From assembly GCF_000350225.1 (NCBI RefSeq), contig NW_005179120.1:404060-468059 (forward strand): DNA of 64,000 nucleotides. Reading direction: 5' to 3'. Position 1 is the stretch's first letter; every line of letters starts with the position of its first letter. Positions 18,131 through 29,300 of this stretch are shown in pieces. The stretch is from Chondrus crispus (taxonomy: Eukaryota; Rhodophyta; Florideophyceae; Gigartinales; Gigartinaceae). The notes below the pieces were generated by a model. That model saw only the letters and a list, made by a program, of their open reading frames with translations. It ran no database searches and was not told the origin of the DNA. The position numbers and the translations under genes were made by a program.

Positions 18131-21100
18131 ACTTCGCGACACGTCCCCGTCGCCGTAGACTAAAACCCGTGCCGGCTGTGACTGCCCTTCCACCCGGTAC
18201 GGAGACCAGGGCGGCCGCGGAGACGCGGCCGTACAGCGGTTACCACCTTGGAGACCTCAAACCCGCATCCATACCGGCGGCGGCGGTCATATTCCGAACC
18301 GCGCGGAGGAGGGGCGCTGGCGAGATTAACAACGCTGTCGGCGCTCCCGCGGAGCCAGGGTCCACCCGCGGTACGTCCATTCCGGTCCCCTGTCCCCAGG
18401 TTGACGAGACGGCCACCGAAACGCGGCCTCCCATCCTGGATGAGCCAGCGAGGTACCTGGGAGCTGGCGCGGGCGCATAACCGATATACGGCTTTCCCGG
18501 CCCTTGAGCGTGGCCCTCTGCCGACAAACGGTGTGCTTCCTTTCTCCTTCGTGTCCTCTCGTCGGTCCCACGTATCCTTCTCTCCCGGGCCCCGCCGTCC
18601 TCCCATATATATATTTTTCTATATGGGGGCTCTGGCTTGCTCCGCCCGTCGGTACATAAAGCCCCGTGGGAGGCTCAGTGACGAGGCCGGGAGATTATCT
18701 CCCACAAGCGGATAACCGGGGGCTTTCTGGCCAACGGTGTCTCTGTACGGGCCTTGCGGTGGTTGCGGAAACGCTCCCGCATGGCGGTCAATCCCGAACG
18801 TCGGCCACCCTCACAGGGTCCGAGGATACAGTCCTTTCGTGCGGTTGAGACCGACCCTGTTGCCGCGACGCTCGCGGTGTTTCAACCCTCCGCCAACCGT
18901 CAGCACCGCGATTAAGGTCGACCGGGGCGGTGAGGGTAGCGACCCGAAGCCCCCTCCGTTACGGTAATTTGTCTTCTCTTCTTCTTCTCCTGGCTCCCAC
19001 GGGTCTCCTCGAATTTTCCTGTCGGCCTCGGTGCCCTCCGACCGCGCGGGCCGCGGTGGATGACCTCCCAGTGAGTGCGGCGCGGTCCTGTGGAGGTGGT
19101 TTCCCGTCCCTGCGCAGCACGAGATGCCCATCCCCACCGACGGTTTGCGGTAAAATCGGCGTTTTTCTTAGTAAAACGTGCCTGAATTTTCCGTGCGGCG
19201 GGTGGCGTTTTGCTTTTTTGACGAGCTCCCATTGGGTGCTCCCCAAAATCGGTGGTTTTTTTAAACCGCCGCCCGGGCGCTGAGGGCCGCACGTGCGCGC
19301 ATCCGGGGTCTGTACCCCGTTTGGTTGCGGTTTACACCGCTCCTGGGCTCCCCACAGGGAGTTTATCCTTGATGGTTTGACGGTGCCGGTACCCACATGC
19401 CCGGGCTGGTACCTTGTGGGCGGTGCCGTCCTCGGGAGGGGGCTACAATTTTTCCCCATCTTCATGGCGGGCAACTTGTCGGCCCTGACTGCATACAGGA
19501 GTCCCTCGGGTGACTGAGAGAGAACTCAGTCCCGGGGGTACTGTAGGGTGGCCTGCTTCGCCCATGACCGTACGGTTTGCCGGCTACCCCCGTGGGGCGG
19601 TTTTCGCCTCATGCGAGCGATAGAGCCGCGCGTAAACAGCGGGAGAAATCCCCATTTTCGACTTCACCCCCGAAGGGCTGGCCGTTTTTCCAAGATCTCC
19701 TCTTAGTTTTCCTCCATAAATTTGCGGAGGCGTCACCGCACAGTCTGTCATGGTACGTCGCGCGCCCTCCTGGTGGGCTACGGGCCTCTGCCATCCGAAA
19801 GGTAGGCAAGAACCGCTCGGAAGACCACTTCCCAGTGACTCTGGTTTGGAAACTGGCAGAAACTGCAGGAAACGCATAGAAACCGTTCTGGTTTCCAAAT
19901 GGGGTCTTCCATGTTTTGACACCCCCGGGGTGGCAACGACCTCCGGAGGACGAATCCGTTCTCGGAATGGGGCTACGATTTTTTCCCTATTTGCTGGAGG
20001 GAAAAACGTAGCCCTTTTTCCGGTACTGTGTCCTCGTGAAGGACCGGGCGGAAATTCGGGTCTGCAGGGGCAGCATAGCAGCCCGCGTCACCCAAATCAT
20101 ACGGAATGGCCAACCAATGTCGTTAGGCGGCTGCCGCTTGCGCGGGACAAGGCCTAGCCGGTCGCGCGGAAGTGTTTTTTCCTCCAGCCCCGGAGGGCTG
20201 GCCGTTTTTCGAAAAACGGCGCTCTTTCACCCACGAGACAGCGGGGTGTGTCACCGCCAGCATGTCCGTGCGGTCACCGGGGATCTCCCGGCGGCGGTAC
20301 GCTCTGCCATTCGTCCAAAACCGGTCGGTAAGTCCTGCGGTTGCCACTTTTCGCGGAGGCGCGATTTGGAAACGAAAGAAAACTGTAAAAAACGAGCAGA
20401 AACATCGTTTTACAGTTCCGGTTTCCAAATCCGCCTGCGCCTTCCCAAAGTCGGTTTTCCGTCTTGGGACCACCGGACGCGGGCAGACTCGGGGAGTACA
20501 ATGCCGTTAACGGGAGGGAGCTACAATTTTTTCCCACCCTTCTAGGACGAAAAACGTAGCCCCCTTTTGGGCGTAATTAAAAGCCGGCGACCGAAGTCGC
20601 CTCCTTGCTGTCCAGGGCCCTTCCGCGCCGGGTTAACCCGGCACGGGGCAATGGTTGCGCGCGATCGCCCGCGCGCCATGCGGTAGTGAGTAAGCGGTTA
20701 TGGGCGGCTTGTAGCACGTCCTCCCGGGGTCGTCCACCGAGGTGGGATCGCCTCGGCGATCTGGTCGGGGGTGCCACTGCGGGTTTTCCCGAGCTGCCCG
20801 GTCGGTCTTGAAGGGGCCGGCGTGTACCGCGGTTCGCGGGGCGAGGGACCGCACGGTGTCCTGTTCGTGGCGGGTCGTCGCAGGCGCGGGTTCCCGTCCC
20901 CCTCCGCGCCACCCGGGGGGCATCCCCACCAGCGACTCAGCGGGGAAATCGGCCTTTTCCTTAGTAATTTCTGCCTGCTTTTTCCTTGCGGCGGGTGGCT
21001 TCTCGGCGGTTTGACGAGCTCCGATTGGGCGGTCCCGAAAATCGGTCGTATTTGAAACCGCCGCCCGTGCTCTGAGGGGCACACACACCCAGTTCCTTGC

Positions 21101-21359
21101 TCTGCTACCGGTTCGGTCGCGGTTTACCCCGCTCTTGAGCCGCCGGCGAGGGCTCGCCTTGACAGTATTTCCGCGTCGGTACCCCCCCCGTTCGGTCTTG
21201 TCTCCCGTGTGATAACCCGGGCTCGGAAGAGGGCTACAATTTTATCCACCCCGAGGGGGGTGAGACGTAGCCCGCTCGAGGGTTTCCTTGGCCATCGCCG
21301 CGTCGGGTCGCCAGGCCGGCGGGTCCATTCCATCCGCGCCGGGTCTATCCGGTGCAGTT
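18131..21359 (-). repeat. Outer gypsy 3' non-coding region with repeat array and hairpins
   Basis: There are 3.2 kb between the pol stop and the 3' LTR without a credible gene. Two kinds of imperfect repeat units can be seen. Type X (about 18930-19430 and 20640-21220) shares TTTGACGAGCTCC and AAACCGCCGCCCG. Type Y (about 19640-19960 and 20170-20510) shares GGGCTGGCCGTTTTTC and TGGTTTCCAAAT-like ends. Each unit ends at a GGGCTAC arm near 19440, 19971, 20517 and 21231; three of these form hairpins closed by GTAGCCC. The order is X-Y-Y-X. Open frames on either strand are by-products of the GC-rich repeats. Confidence 0.65.
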
Positions 21360-24212
21360 TTAGCGGTGGTGCGCGGTTGCCCGCGCGCGCCAGAAGCGGT
21401 CGATGAAGGGTTGCGGGAGGCCTTCGGCGGGTTCCCAGGTATCGTCCGCTTGGGTAAAACCATACCAGCGGACCTTGTACTGGCCGCCGCTGCGGGTCTC
21501 CCGGTGGGCGACCAAGTGGTCAACCACGTACTAGGCTGGCGGTTTGGGTGTTCCCGCCGGCGGGTCCGTCGTCGGTGCGGCCACAGTAGGGTCGTGGGGT
21601 CCCCGCGGCATCTTGGTTACCCGATCGATGCTCACGCGGTTCGAGACCTCGTCTTGGTCGACGACCACTGTGGCCTCCGTAGCGGATCGGACCCGAAACG
21701 GGCCTTCTGTTTTCGGTAAGAGCTTGACGGAGGGTCCTCCTCCGTCGCTTGGCAGGTCTCCCCGCTCGGCGCTCGTCAACGGCCGCGGTGGACGGTCCAC
21801 GTAGACAAAGTCTCCCACCGCGATGACCGGACGGAAGCGCACCTTCTTATCGAAGTCGGCTTTGTACCTCCTCTGCGCCGCGGTTAGTTTCACCCGCGTG
21901 CGCTCGAGGGCATTCCGGAGCTTCCGCAACGTCGCGCGCTTGTACTGTACCGGGGTCCGCGGGTCTTCCGTGTGGGATCCGGCGTCCTGCGGTATAGTAC
22001 CGGGCAGTGCCAATCCGGACGGTGGTCGCGTCAGCACCAGGTCGAACGGGGTTGTCTCCGTTGACCGGTGGACCTGAGTGTTATACGCGAAGGTCAGGGG
22101 CTGGATGTACTCGTCCCAGTCCCTCTGATGCTCCTCGACATAGTGTCGGAGGCGCTGCAACAGGGTGCGGTTGAACCGTTCGGTTTGCCCATTTGTCTGG
22201 GGATGATAGGCGGTAGTCAGGTAGTGTCTCACCCCCAGCAAGGCGCACACCGCGTCGAAGAACTTGGCGGGAAATTGTGGTCCGGTATCGGTTTTCACGT
22301 AACGAGGTGCGCCGTATACGTAGACCCAATTGTCCAGGAAGGCGTTTGCCACAACCGACGCGGTGGTTGTCCGTAATGGGATGCTGCGCGTCAGCTTCGT
22401 AAACCGGTCGGTCATGACGAGCACGTGGCGATTCCCGTGCGCCGTCTTCGGTAAAGGACCCAGCAGGTCCATGGCGACGAAATCCAGCGGCCCTGCCGCT
22501 GGGAATAGCTTGAGGTCCTTCTGATGCCGCACCAGGGTTCCCCGGGTGGCGGCGCACGAGGCGCAATTCCGTACGGAACTGAAGGCGTCGTTGGCCATAT
22601 GAGGCCAATAATATTCCCGCCGGAGGGTATAATACATTGTCGTACCGCCCGGGTGTCCTGCCAGGCGGGTATGATGGGCGAGGTACAATATCTGCGCCCT
22701 GAGCCGTTTCGGTACCACCCGCTGCAAAGTCCCATCGAGGGGGGACTTGCGGACGAGGAACCCGTATCGGTCGATGTCGTAGCGCGAGTTTGGGATCCCC
22801 ACGGTCTCGGCAGCTGCCTTACAGAAGGGGTCCTCGGCTTGTTCTCGAAGGAATTCTTCTACCGTGACGGACGAGACATCGCGTTCTTCGGGTGTAACCG
22901 CGAACACGTGCTCGGCTTCCCCCGGGTCGACGGAGGTCTCCCAGTGTACAGTACCTTGGCGGGGGTCATGCTCCTCCTCTCGCCATTGTACCGCGACACA
23001 CGGGACCTCGTCGTCGACCGGTTCGGAATTTGCGCCCTCAACTCGGAGGCGTGATACGCCATCTGCGAGTTGATGCTTGATACCCGGCCGGTATTGTACG
23101 TCGTAGTCGTACTCGGCCAGGCGGAGACGCCAGCGCGCTAGCCGGCCGGAGCTATCCGCCAGGTTGAGGACCCATTGGAGGGCCTCATGATCCGTACGGA
23201 GGTCGAACGTGTTCCCATACAGATATGGTCGAAGCGTGAGTATACTCCAGACGACAGCGAGGCATTCCTTCTCGGTAGTTGTATAGTTCTTCTCCGCGTC
23301 CGTGAGGGCGCGGCTCCAATACCCGATCGGTAGGCGGTCTCCGTTCGGCTGCTCCTGTAGCAGGGCGCAGCCGACCTGGTACGCGCAAGCGTCCGTATCC
23401 AGGGTATACTTCTTTCCGTGATGGGGTAACGCGAGAATCGGTGGTGACACGGGGCGTTTCTTGAGCTCCACGAACGCCTCGTATTCCTCATCGGTGAGAA
23501 CCTCGAACTCGAACGGTTGATTTTTCTCCGTCTTCCGATTTAACGGTGCGGCTATTTTTGCGAAGCCCTTCACGAACCGACGGTAGACATTGCACATCCC
23601 TAAAAAGGACCGCAATTCCGTCTGGTTCTGGGGTGGTCGAGCGCGCTCGATGGCGACCACGTTGCGGCGCTTGACCTCCAGCCTACCTGGTCGAATCACG
23701 TGTCCCAGGTAGGTGACTGAAGTGTCAAAGAAAGCGCAATTTGACAACTTCAGCGACACACCCGCATCCCGCAGCAGGCGTAGAACCTCGCGGACGTGTG
23801 TGAAGTGTTCCGTTACGGTCTTGGAGTAGATGATAACATCATCCAGGTACACCAGTGCGGTTTCTCATTTTACCCGCGACAGTATAATGTCGACGGCCCG
23901 CTGGAATGTCGCGGGGGCATTCTTCAAACCGAACGGCATGCGGAGGAAACGGTACAACCCGCAGTGCGAGGCGAACGTCGTCTTGTCGCAGTCCTCCTCG
24001 GCGATTTCTACTTGCCAATACCCGCTGTTGCAATCCAGCGTGGTAAAGACAGTAGCGTCGCCGAGGGAATCGATGCACTCGTCCATCCTCGGCAACGGAT
24101 AGGAGTCCCGAACGGTGACTGCGTTGAGCTTTCTGTAGTCGACACAGAACCGCATGGTACCATCCTTTTTAGGGACGAATACCACGGGGCTTGCCCATTC
24201 GGCCGTGGCGGG
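21360..24212 (-). pseudogene. Outer gypsy pol, downstream part: RT, RNase H, integrase, chromodomain
   Basis: A single minus-strand frame is broken by TGA at 23865-23867, just before the YLDDVIIYS RT box, and TAG at 21531-21533. RT begins at VFVPKKDGT, with FCVDYRKLN and MPFGLKNAPATFQRA, then YLDDVIIYS. RNase H follows (DTDACAYQVGCAL, TEKECLAVVW, RTDHEALQW), then the integrase zinc module (HHTRLAGHPGG...CASCAA) and core (FVAMDLLGPLP, KTDTGPQFPAKFF, HPQTNGQTERFNR). Downstream of the TAG the same frame encodes a chromodomain (QYKVRWYGF, DDTWEPAEGL) and stops at 21360-21362. The chromodomain places it among chromoviruses. The 5' part of the gene lies at 35031-36414. Confidence 0.93.
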
Positions 24213-24831
24213 TGTAGTATAACTACAAAAGAATTAGATTAGAAATTGGATCCGGCTCTGTAAGGCACGAACCTTAAAGACAGCCGGTACCACACGTGTA
24301 CGGGGGCACGCGCCCCCACGTGTACTATACGTGTACGACACGTATACAGTCAGCCCCGTCGGCTGACAGTGCCGACTACAGTAGTGCCCCATAGTACAGT
24401 ACTTACTGTACTAAGTTTCGATAGACTAATTGTACATTAAATGACGGAGCGAACCGGCGGCGGCGAAGGGGACAAGCACGGACTTGTCCACGACCTACCG
24501 CCTAGGTCTGACTCCCAGCTTATTCTAAGGAAGCTTCCGTTAGCTACCTTAAGGTGAGACCGAGCGCGGGAAGAGAACGCGCGAGCACGCGAGCGAGCCT
24601 AGATCCACCTCCACCCGTCAGCGCTGGAACGTAACCCAGCGCTGCTCCGGGGCGTCGAGGCGTAGATCGGCCCGCGCGTGTGCGCGTCCTCCCCCCGATC
24701 CCGCTCTACCACGCTACCCGGGCCCGTGCTCCGGTTTCGTTAGCTGGTCCGACTTCCCCCGTCTTCTTGTACGTACGGGTCTTCCAGGACTAAGCATACA
24801 CCCCTATCCGTTTAGGGGTGTTTATGCTACA
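24213..24831 (+). repeat. Inner gypsy 5' LTR
   Basis: 619 bp, from TGTAGTATAACTAC to TTTATGCTACA. It contains hairpin-forming blocks, for example ACACGTGTACGGGGGC/GCGCCCCCACGTGT near 24290-24325 and CCCCTATCCGTTTAGGGG near the end. It is followed directly by 19 bp that copy the target site found after the 3' LTR. Confidence 0.95.
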
Positions 24832-24869
24832 GCGGGTTCGATTACCCCTGTCGTGGGATCCGGCCCACG

Positions 24870-26381
24870 ATGCGTAGCTTCGACGGTACGGACCCGATCC
24901 AGCTGCTGCCGTTCTTGAAGGATATCCGGATAACCTTCAACTCGCAACACCTGACGGAAGTTGTTGCGGTACGAGTTCTCGCGCACTTCTTAGAGCGCGA
25001 CGCGGAGCGCCTGTATACGAGTTATACGATGCGTGGCCTCCGCGCCGGCCGGCTCCACGACGACGTGAGCTGGCCAGGGCTCGTAAATCAACTCTTGAAA
25101 CGCTACCTCACGGACGACGTGTTAGGTGAAGCGTACGACGCTGTCGCTACGGCGAAACAGAAACCCCACGAAACGGAGAGCACCTTTGCGGACCGGTTAG
25201 AAACTGCCGCGTTCCGGTGCACAGCAGTGTTCTCCGAACAATCCCTTGCGCACTACTTCGTGCGGGGACTCGCACTTGCGACCCGTGCCGCAGTTTCCGA
25301 GACCGGTCAGCGGCTGCCAAGCAGCCAGAAGACCGATCTACCGACTATCCGCTGCATCGCCACGGCGGAAGGGACTACGTACCGCACCCGGCGCGGGTTA
25401 CCCCTGCCGGACCCGAAACCGGCAGGGACGGCTGGCAGGACTACGAAGTCCGCCGCAACAAGTTCGCCCGCTTCTACCCTCCATGTCGAGGAGGATGAGT
25501 GGCAGGCTGACCCTGTCCTCATTACGCAAGGAACGGGGCCCGTGGGAGGACGACCTCCCACGCCGATGTCGACCGGAACGACATCCAGTTACGCAACCGC
25601 CTTCGCGCACACTCCAAGAGTGGCAAGGGGTACGGACCCCCGGGTCGCAGAGCTCCACATCTCGAATCGAGATGCAGGAGCCGAAGCCCCTCGCGTACCC
25701 CTCCTCACCGATGAGGAGGCGCGCCACGCGGCGACCTTCGCCTCAACGGATGGCAGCGCGTACGTGTGCTGGCTGTGCCGTACGTACGGGCACGCCATGT
25801 ACGCCTGCCCGTTCCTGTCGCCCGAACAACGTATGTTTACGGCGTACAGGAACTACCGATACCAGATGGAGACGCACCCCGGTGCGCGTAACCTCCTCCG
25901 GCAGTCGGTCGGCGAGGGCCGTCCCCTGCGTCAAGGTTTCCCGAATCGTTCATGTGGGGGCGCACGCTTCGCCCCACGTGGAGGTGGGTATCGCCGTAAC
26001 GAACTCGATCGTCGTGATCGACCCGATTACCGCCAGGCGGACACAAGGTATCCCCGTCAAGGAAGGGGAGGTGACCGGGACCGTTCTCGGTTACCTCAAC
26101 AGGTATTGAATGCGATCATGTACTTGCAAGATTGGGTAGAGGGTCCGCATCCCCTACCCGAGGAGGGTCACGAAGGAGAACCGGTTCTCCCTGTCCCCCA
26201 TATCCTGCGACGTCCCGACGTCGCAGGTCAAGGTCAAGAAGTACCCGAATACTTCGCCGATAACGTGGTGCCGCAGTGGGTGAGACGTCCCGACCCACGG
26301 CGTCGAGAAGCGGAAGAAGACCTGGCCGCCGATAGCCAGGAAGGTAGCTCCAATAGCACCGGTAGTTCGAAAAAAGGGTAA
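24870..26381 (+). CDS. Inner gypsy Gag, N-terminally truncated
   Basis: 503 codons from ATG 24870, only 39 nt behind the LTR. The first residues (MRSFDGTDPIQLLPFL) align with the middle of the outer Gag (MRSHTFSGQDPIAVLGFL, near codon 415). About 400 N-terminal residues of the family's Gag are therefore absent. It contains the Gag core (about 1-190) and a CCHC zinc knuckle (CWLCRTYGHAMYAC, about residue 295) for RNA packaging. The Arg/Asp-rich tail ends Lys-Lys-Gly. The frame is open upstream of the ATG into the LTR junction. The stop at 26379-26381 follows an A6G3 run that could redirect ribosomes into the protease frame. Confidence 0.85.
   Translation: MRSFDGTDPIQLLPFLKDIRITFNSQHLTEVVAVRVLAHFLERDAERLYTSYTMRGLRAGRLHDDVSWPGLVNQLLKRYLTDDVLGEAYDAVATAKQKPHETESTFADRLETAAFRCTAVFSEQSLAHYFVRGLALATRAAVSETGQRLPSSQKTDLPTIRCIATAEGTTYRTRRGLPLPDPKPAGTAGRTTKSAATSSPASTLHVEEDEWQADPVLITQGTGPVGGRPPTPMSTGTTSSYATAFAHTPRVARGTDPRVAELHISNRDAGAEAPRVPLLTDEEARHAATFASTDGSAYVCWLCRTYGHAMYACPFLSPEQRMFTAYRNYRYQMETHPGARNLLRQSVGEGRPLRQGFPNRSCGGARFAPRGGGYRRNELDRRDRPDYRQADTRYPRQGRGGDRDRSRLPQQVLNAIMYLQDWVEGPHPLPEEGHEGEPVLPVPHILRRPDVAGQGQEVPEYFADNVVPQWVRRPDPRRREAEEDLAADSQEGSSNSTGSSKKG
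26370..26381 (+). promoter_or_regulatory. Candidate -1 frameshift site at gag stop
   Basis: Gag ends AAA AAA GGG TAA. The protease-pol frame is the -1 frame and is open from 26366 (just after a TAG at 26363-26365) to 27529. A slip on the A-run within two codons of the stop would fuse Gag to protease and pol. The phase is not the exact X XXY YYZ heptamer (it reads G AAA AAA GGG), so this is a candidate only. Confidence 0.5.
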
Positions 26382-29300
26382 AGACGGTTACGTCCACGCG
26401 GTCGCGTGAGCCGTCTTGTCCCCACAAACTCGACCGGTCCCCGCGTGCTCGCCTAGGTCACGGGGGGTATTGTCCGATAATACAACCCTCGCCACCGGAA
26501 GCGAGCACGGTAGCCCCTGCAATGCCGACACAGGGGGGAGCAGACGTCGAGGCCTCCGTTAGCCCGATGTTAGAAGAAGACAGCACCGGGACGCCCGTAG
26601 TCCCGGTGATGGGTAATGAAAAGGACGGGAGTACCGACGACCGAAAAGAATCGGTCGACCCCCAGACTCCTGTGAGGCCAACGGAGCCGACGAAATGTCC
26701 GCCACGTACGGACTCAAGCACCCGAGGGGGCATCACTGAGACGCGGACGCCGCACGACTCGGGCAGAAGGAAACGCAGGAGGGGCCAGAACCGAAGGCGA
26801 CGACCTCGGCGGAACGATCTCGCCGAGCGGGTCGCGCCTAAGAGGGTCGACGGCATTGTATGCCTCATGACGTCCAAGATATATAACGTCCTTGGCTCCG
26901 TGGGCACCGAAGGTAACGCGTTCAAGCCCTACACGATCGCCGTCGATACGTGTTCGGGCTACAACTTAGTGAGGAAGGCCGACCTCCCTCCCGACTGGAC
27001 CCGCTTCGTAATACGGGACGCGCCATTACCCCGACTGGCTGGCGCGAACAGTAACCCGCTTCGACTTACGGCGGTCGTCCGCCTTGCAGTCCGTTTGCGG
27101 AACACGACGTTCCGTATACCGTTCGTGGTGGCGGAACAGCTTGCCGTTCCCGTTCTTCTCGGCACGGCGTTCATCGATGCCCACGTACGTAGCATCGACA
27201 TCAACGGACAGAAGCTCGAACTTCGACGCGGTGGCTCTGTAGCCATCGTCGACGGAAAGGGGGAGCCGACTCCTCCTACAAGGCGACACGGACGCCAAAA
27301 GAGCCGGCCGGATGTACGGGATGAGGCCCCGCAGGCGATCCGAGTCGCCCGCTGGGTTACCATCCCCGCGATGTCGCAAGCCCGAGTGCGCGTCATCACC
27401 GCGGGGAGGGGCGTCGTGGTCCTGGAACCAAAGCCCTCACTCCAATACCGACATGGAGTGAGGTTGACGAATGGTGTCGCCGAGGTTCTGCCGAATCAGA
27501 CCTTCGACGTCATCGTCGCAAACTTTTCGTGACGGGAGAGGCGGCTTCCGAAGCACACCGTCGTGGGATACGCGAAGCGCAACCCCCTTGCGATCCTCAC
27601 GCCCGAATGGAGGGTTGCCAAGGGGATCGCACACGCGCTACACCTGACCGACTTGACCGATCAAGTCGGGAAGGCCGGAGCTGGACGACCAAGCTCCGAC
27701 GAACGGACGACCGTCGTGAAGAAAGGGGTGGTCACGGACGAACGGCCACCTCAAGACCAACCGACGGCGGGGAGTACTGTACCCCCGCAGAAGAAGGATC
27801 CCGAAAATCCACCGATGGATTGGGAAAAGGAAATCGACTTGTCATACATCGACGACGACAAGCTCCGTGGCCACGTACTCGAGATGATCCGTAAGCATTC
27901 GAGCTTGTGGAGCGGTGCGCTCGGAACTATACGAGCGACGGAACACCGCATTCCTCTCGAACCGGGAGCGAAGCCGATACGTTCGATGCCCTACCGTAAG
28001 GGGCCCGCGATGCGCGAAATGGTCGCGAAGGAGGTCAACAAGATGTTGAATGCAGGGGTTATCGAACCCGCGAGCACCGAGTGGGCGTCCCCGGTGGTGC
28101 TCGTACCGAAGAAACACGGATCTCTTCGGATCTGCGTGGACTACCGGCGTCTCAACGCGAAGACTGCAGCGGATTCGTATCCGCTGCCTCGGATGGACGA
28201 CTGCATTGACTCGCTTGGAGACGCAGCCGTCTTCACCACGTTGGACTGCAATTCCGGTTATTGGCAGATCCCGGTCGCTCCGGAAGACCGGGATAAGACC
28301 ACGTTTACTACGCACATGGGCACGTTTCCCCACTTGCGCATGCCGTTCGGACTAAAAGGGGCACCGGCCACCTTCCAACGCGCACTCGACATCATCCTAT
28401 CTGGCGTACGTTGGCAAATAGGCCTCGTGTACCTGGATGATGTCATCGTGTTCTCACGTACGCACGAAGAACACGCGAAGCATCTCGACATTGTCTTGAG
28501 CTTGCTGCAGAGTGCCGGAATCTCCCTCAAGCTCAAGAAGTGTAGCTTCTTTCAACCGAAGGTACACTACCTGGGGCACGTCATTTCCCCAGGTAAGTTA
28601 AGTGTTGCCGATACGGCGGCCGACGCCTTCAAGACCTTCACATTCCCGAGGACGCTGACGCAAGTGCGCTCGTTCCTCGGGGCGTGCAACGTATACCGCC
28701 GATTCGTTAAGGGGTTCGCGAAGATAGCCCGTCCTCTGACCGACATGACGCGTAAGGATTCGGATCCTGACTTCTACAACCCTACGGAGGCGCAACGGGA
28801 GGCGTTCGAGAACCTCAAGAAGTCCATGATCGCTCCGCCGATCCTCGCCCTTCCGCGGTACGGCCGTCCGTACATGATCGACACGGATGCGAGCGCCTAC
28901 CAGTTGGGCTGCACGTTGCTCCAAGAGCACGACCAGCCAAACGATTGGCGCCCCGTAGGCTATTGGTCCTACTCGCTGAACGACAGCGAGCGCAACCACA
29001 GCGCCACGGAACGCAAGTGCTTCGCCGTAGTGTGGGCCGTCCGCACACTACGGCCGTACGTTGAAGGCACGAAGTTCACCGTCCGGACGGATCACGACGC
29101 GCTGAATTGGCTCATGTCCCTCACGGAGAGTTCCGGAAGGCTCACCCGGTGGCGGCTACGTCTGGCTGAATACGATTTCACCATCCAGTACCGCCCCGGG
29201 CGCGTGCACCAAGTACCGGACGCCTTGTCACGCCTCGTGTCGCCAAGAGTCGCCGGCGACCCCCGCCCGGCCATCGAAGTGGATGAAGACATCCCCACCT

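Noticed and set aside
18160-20912. Numerous overlapping frames of 80-170 codons on both strands
   Set aside because: They are translations of GC-rich repeat units, with different frames open in different copies.
24832-24850. tRNA B-box-like sequence GGTTCGATTACC
   Set aside because: No A box or cloverleaf fits. The same bases are the coding sequence of a conserved pol motif on the other strand.
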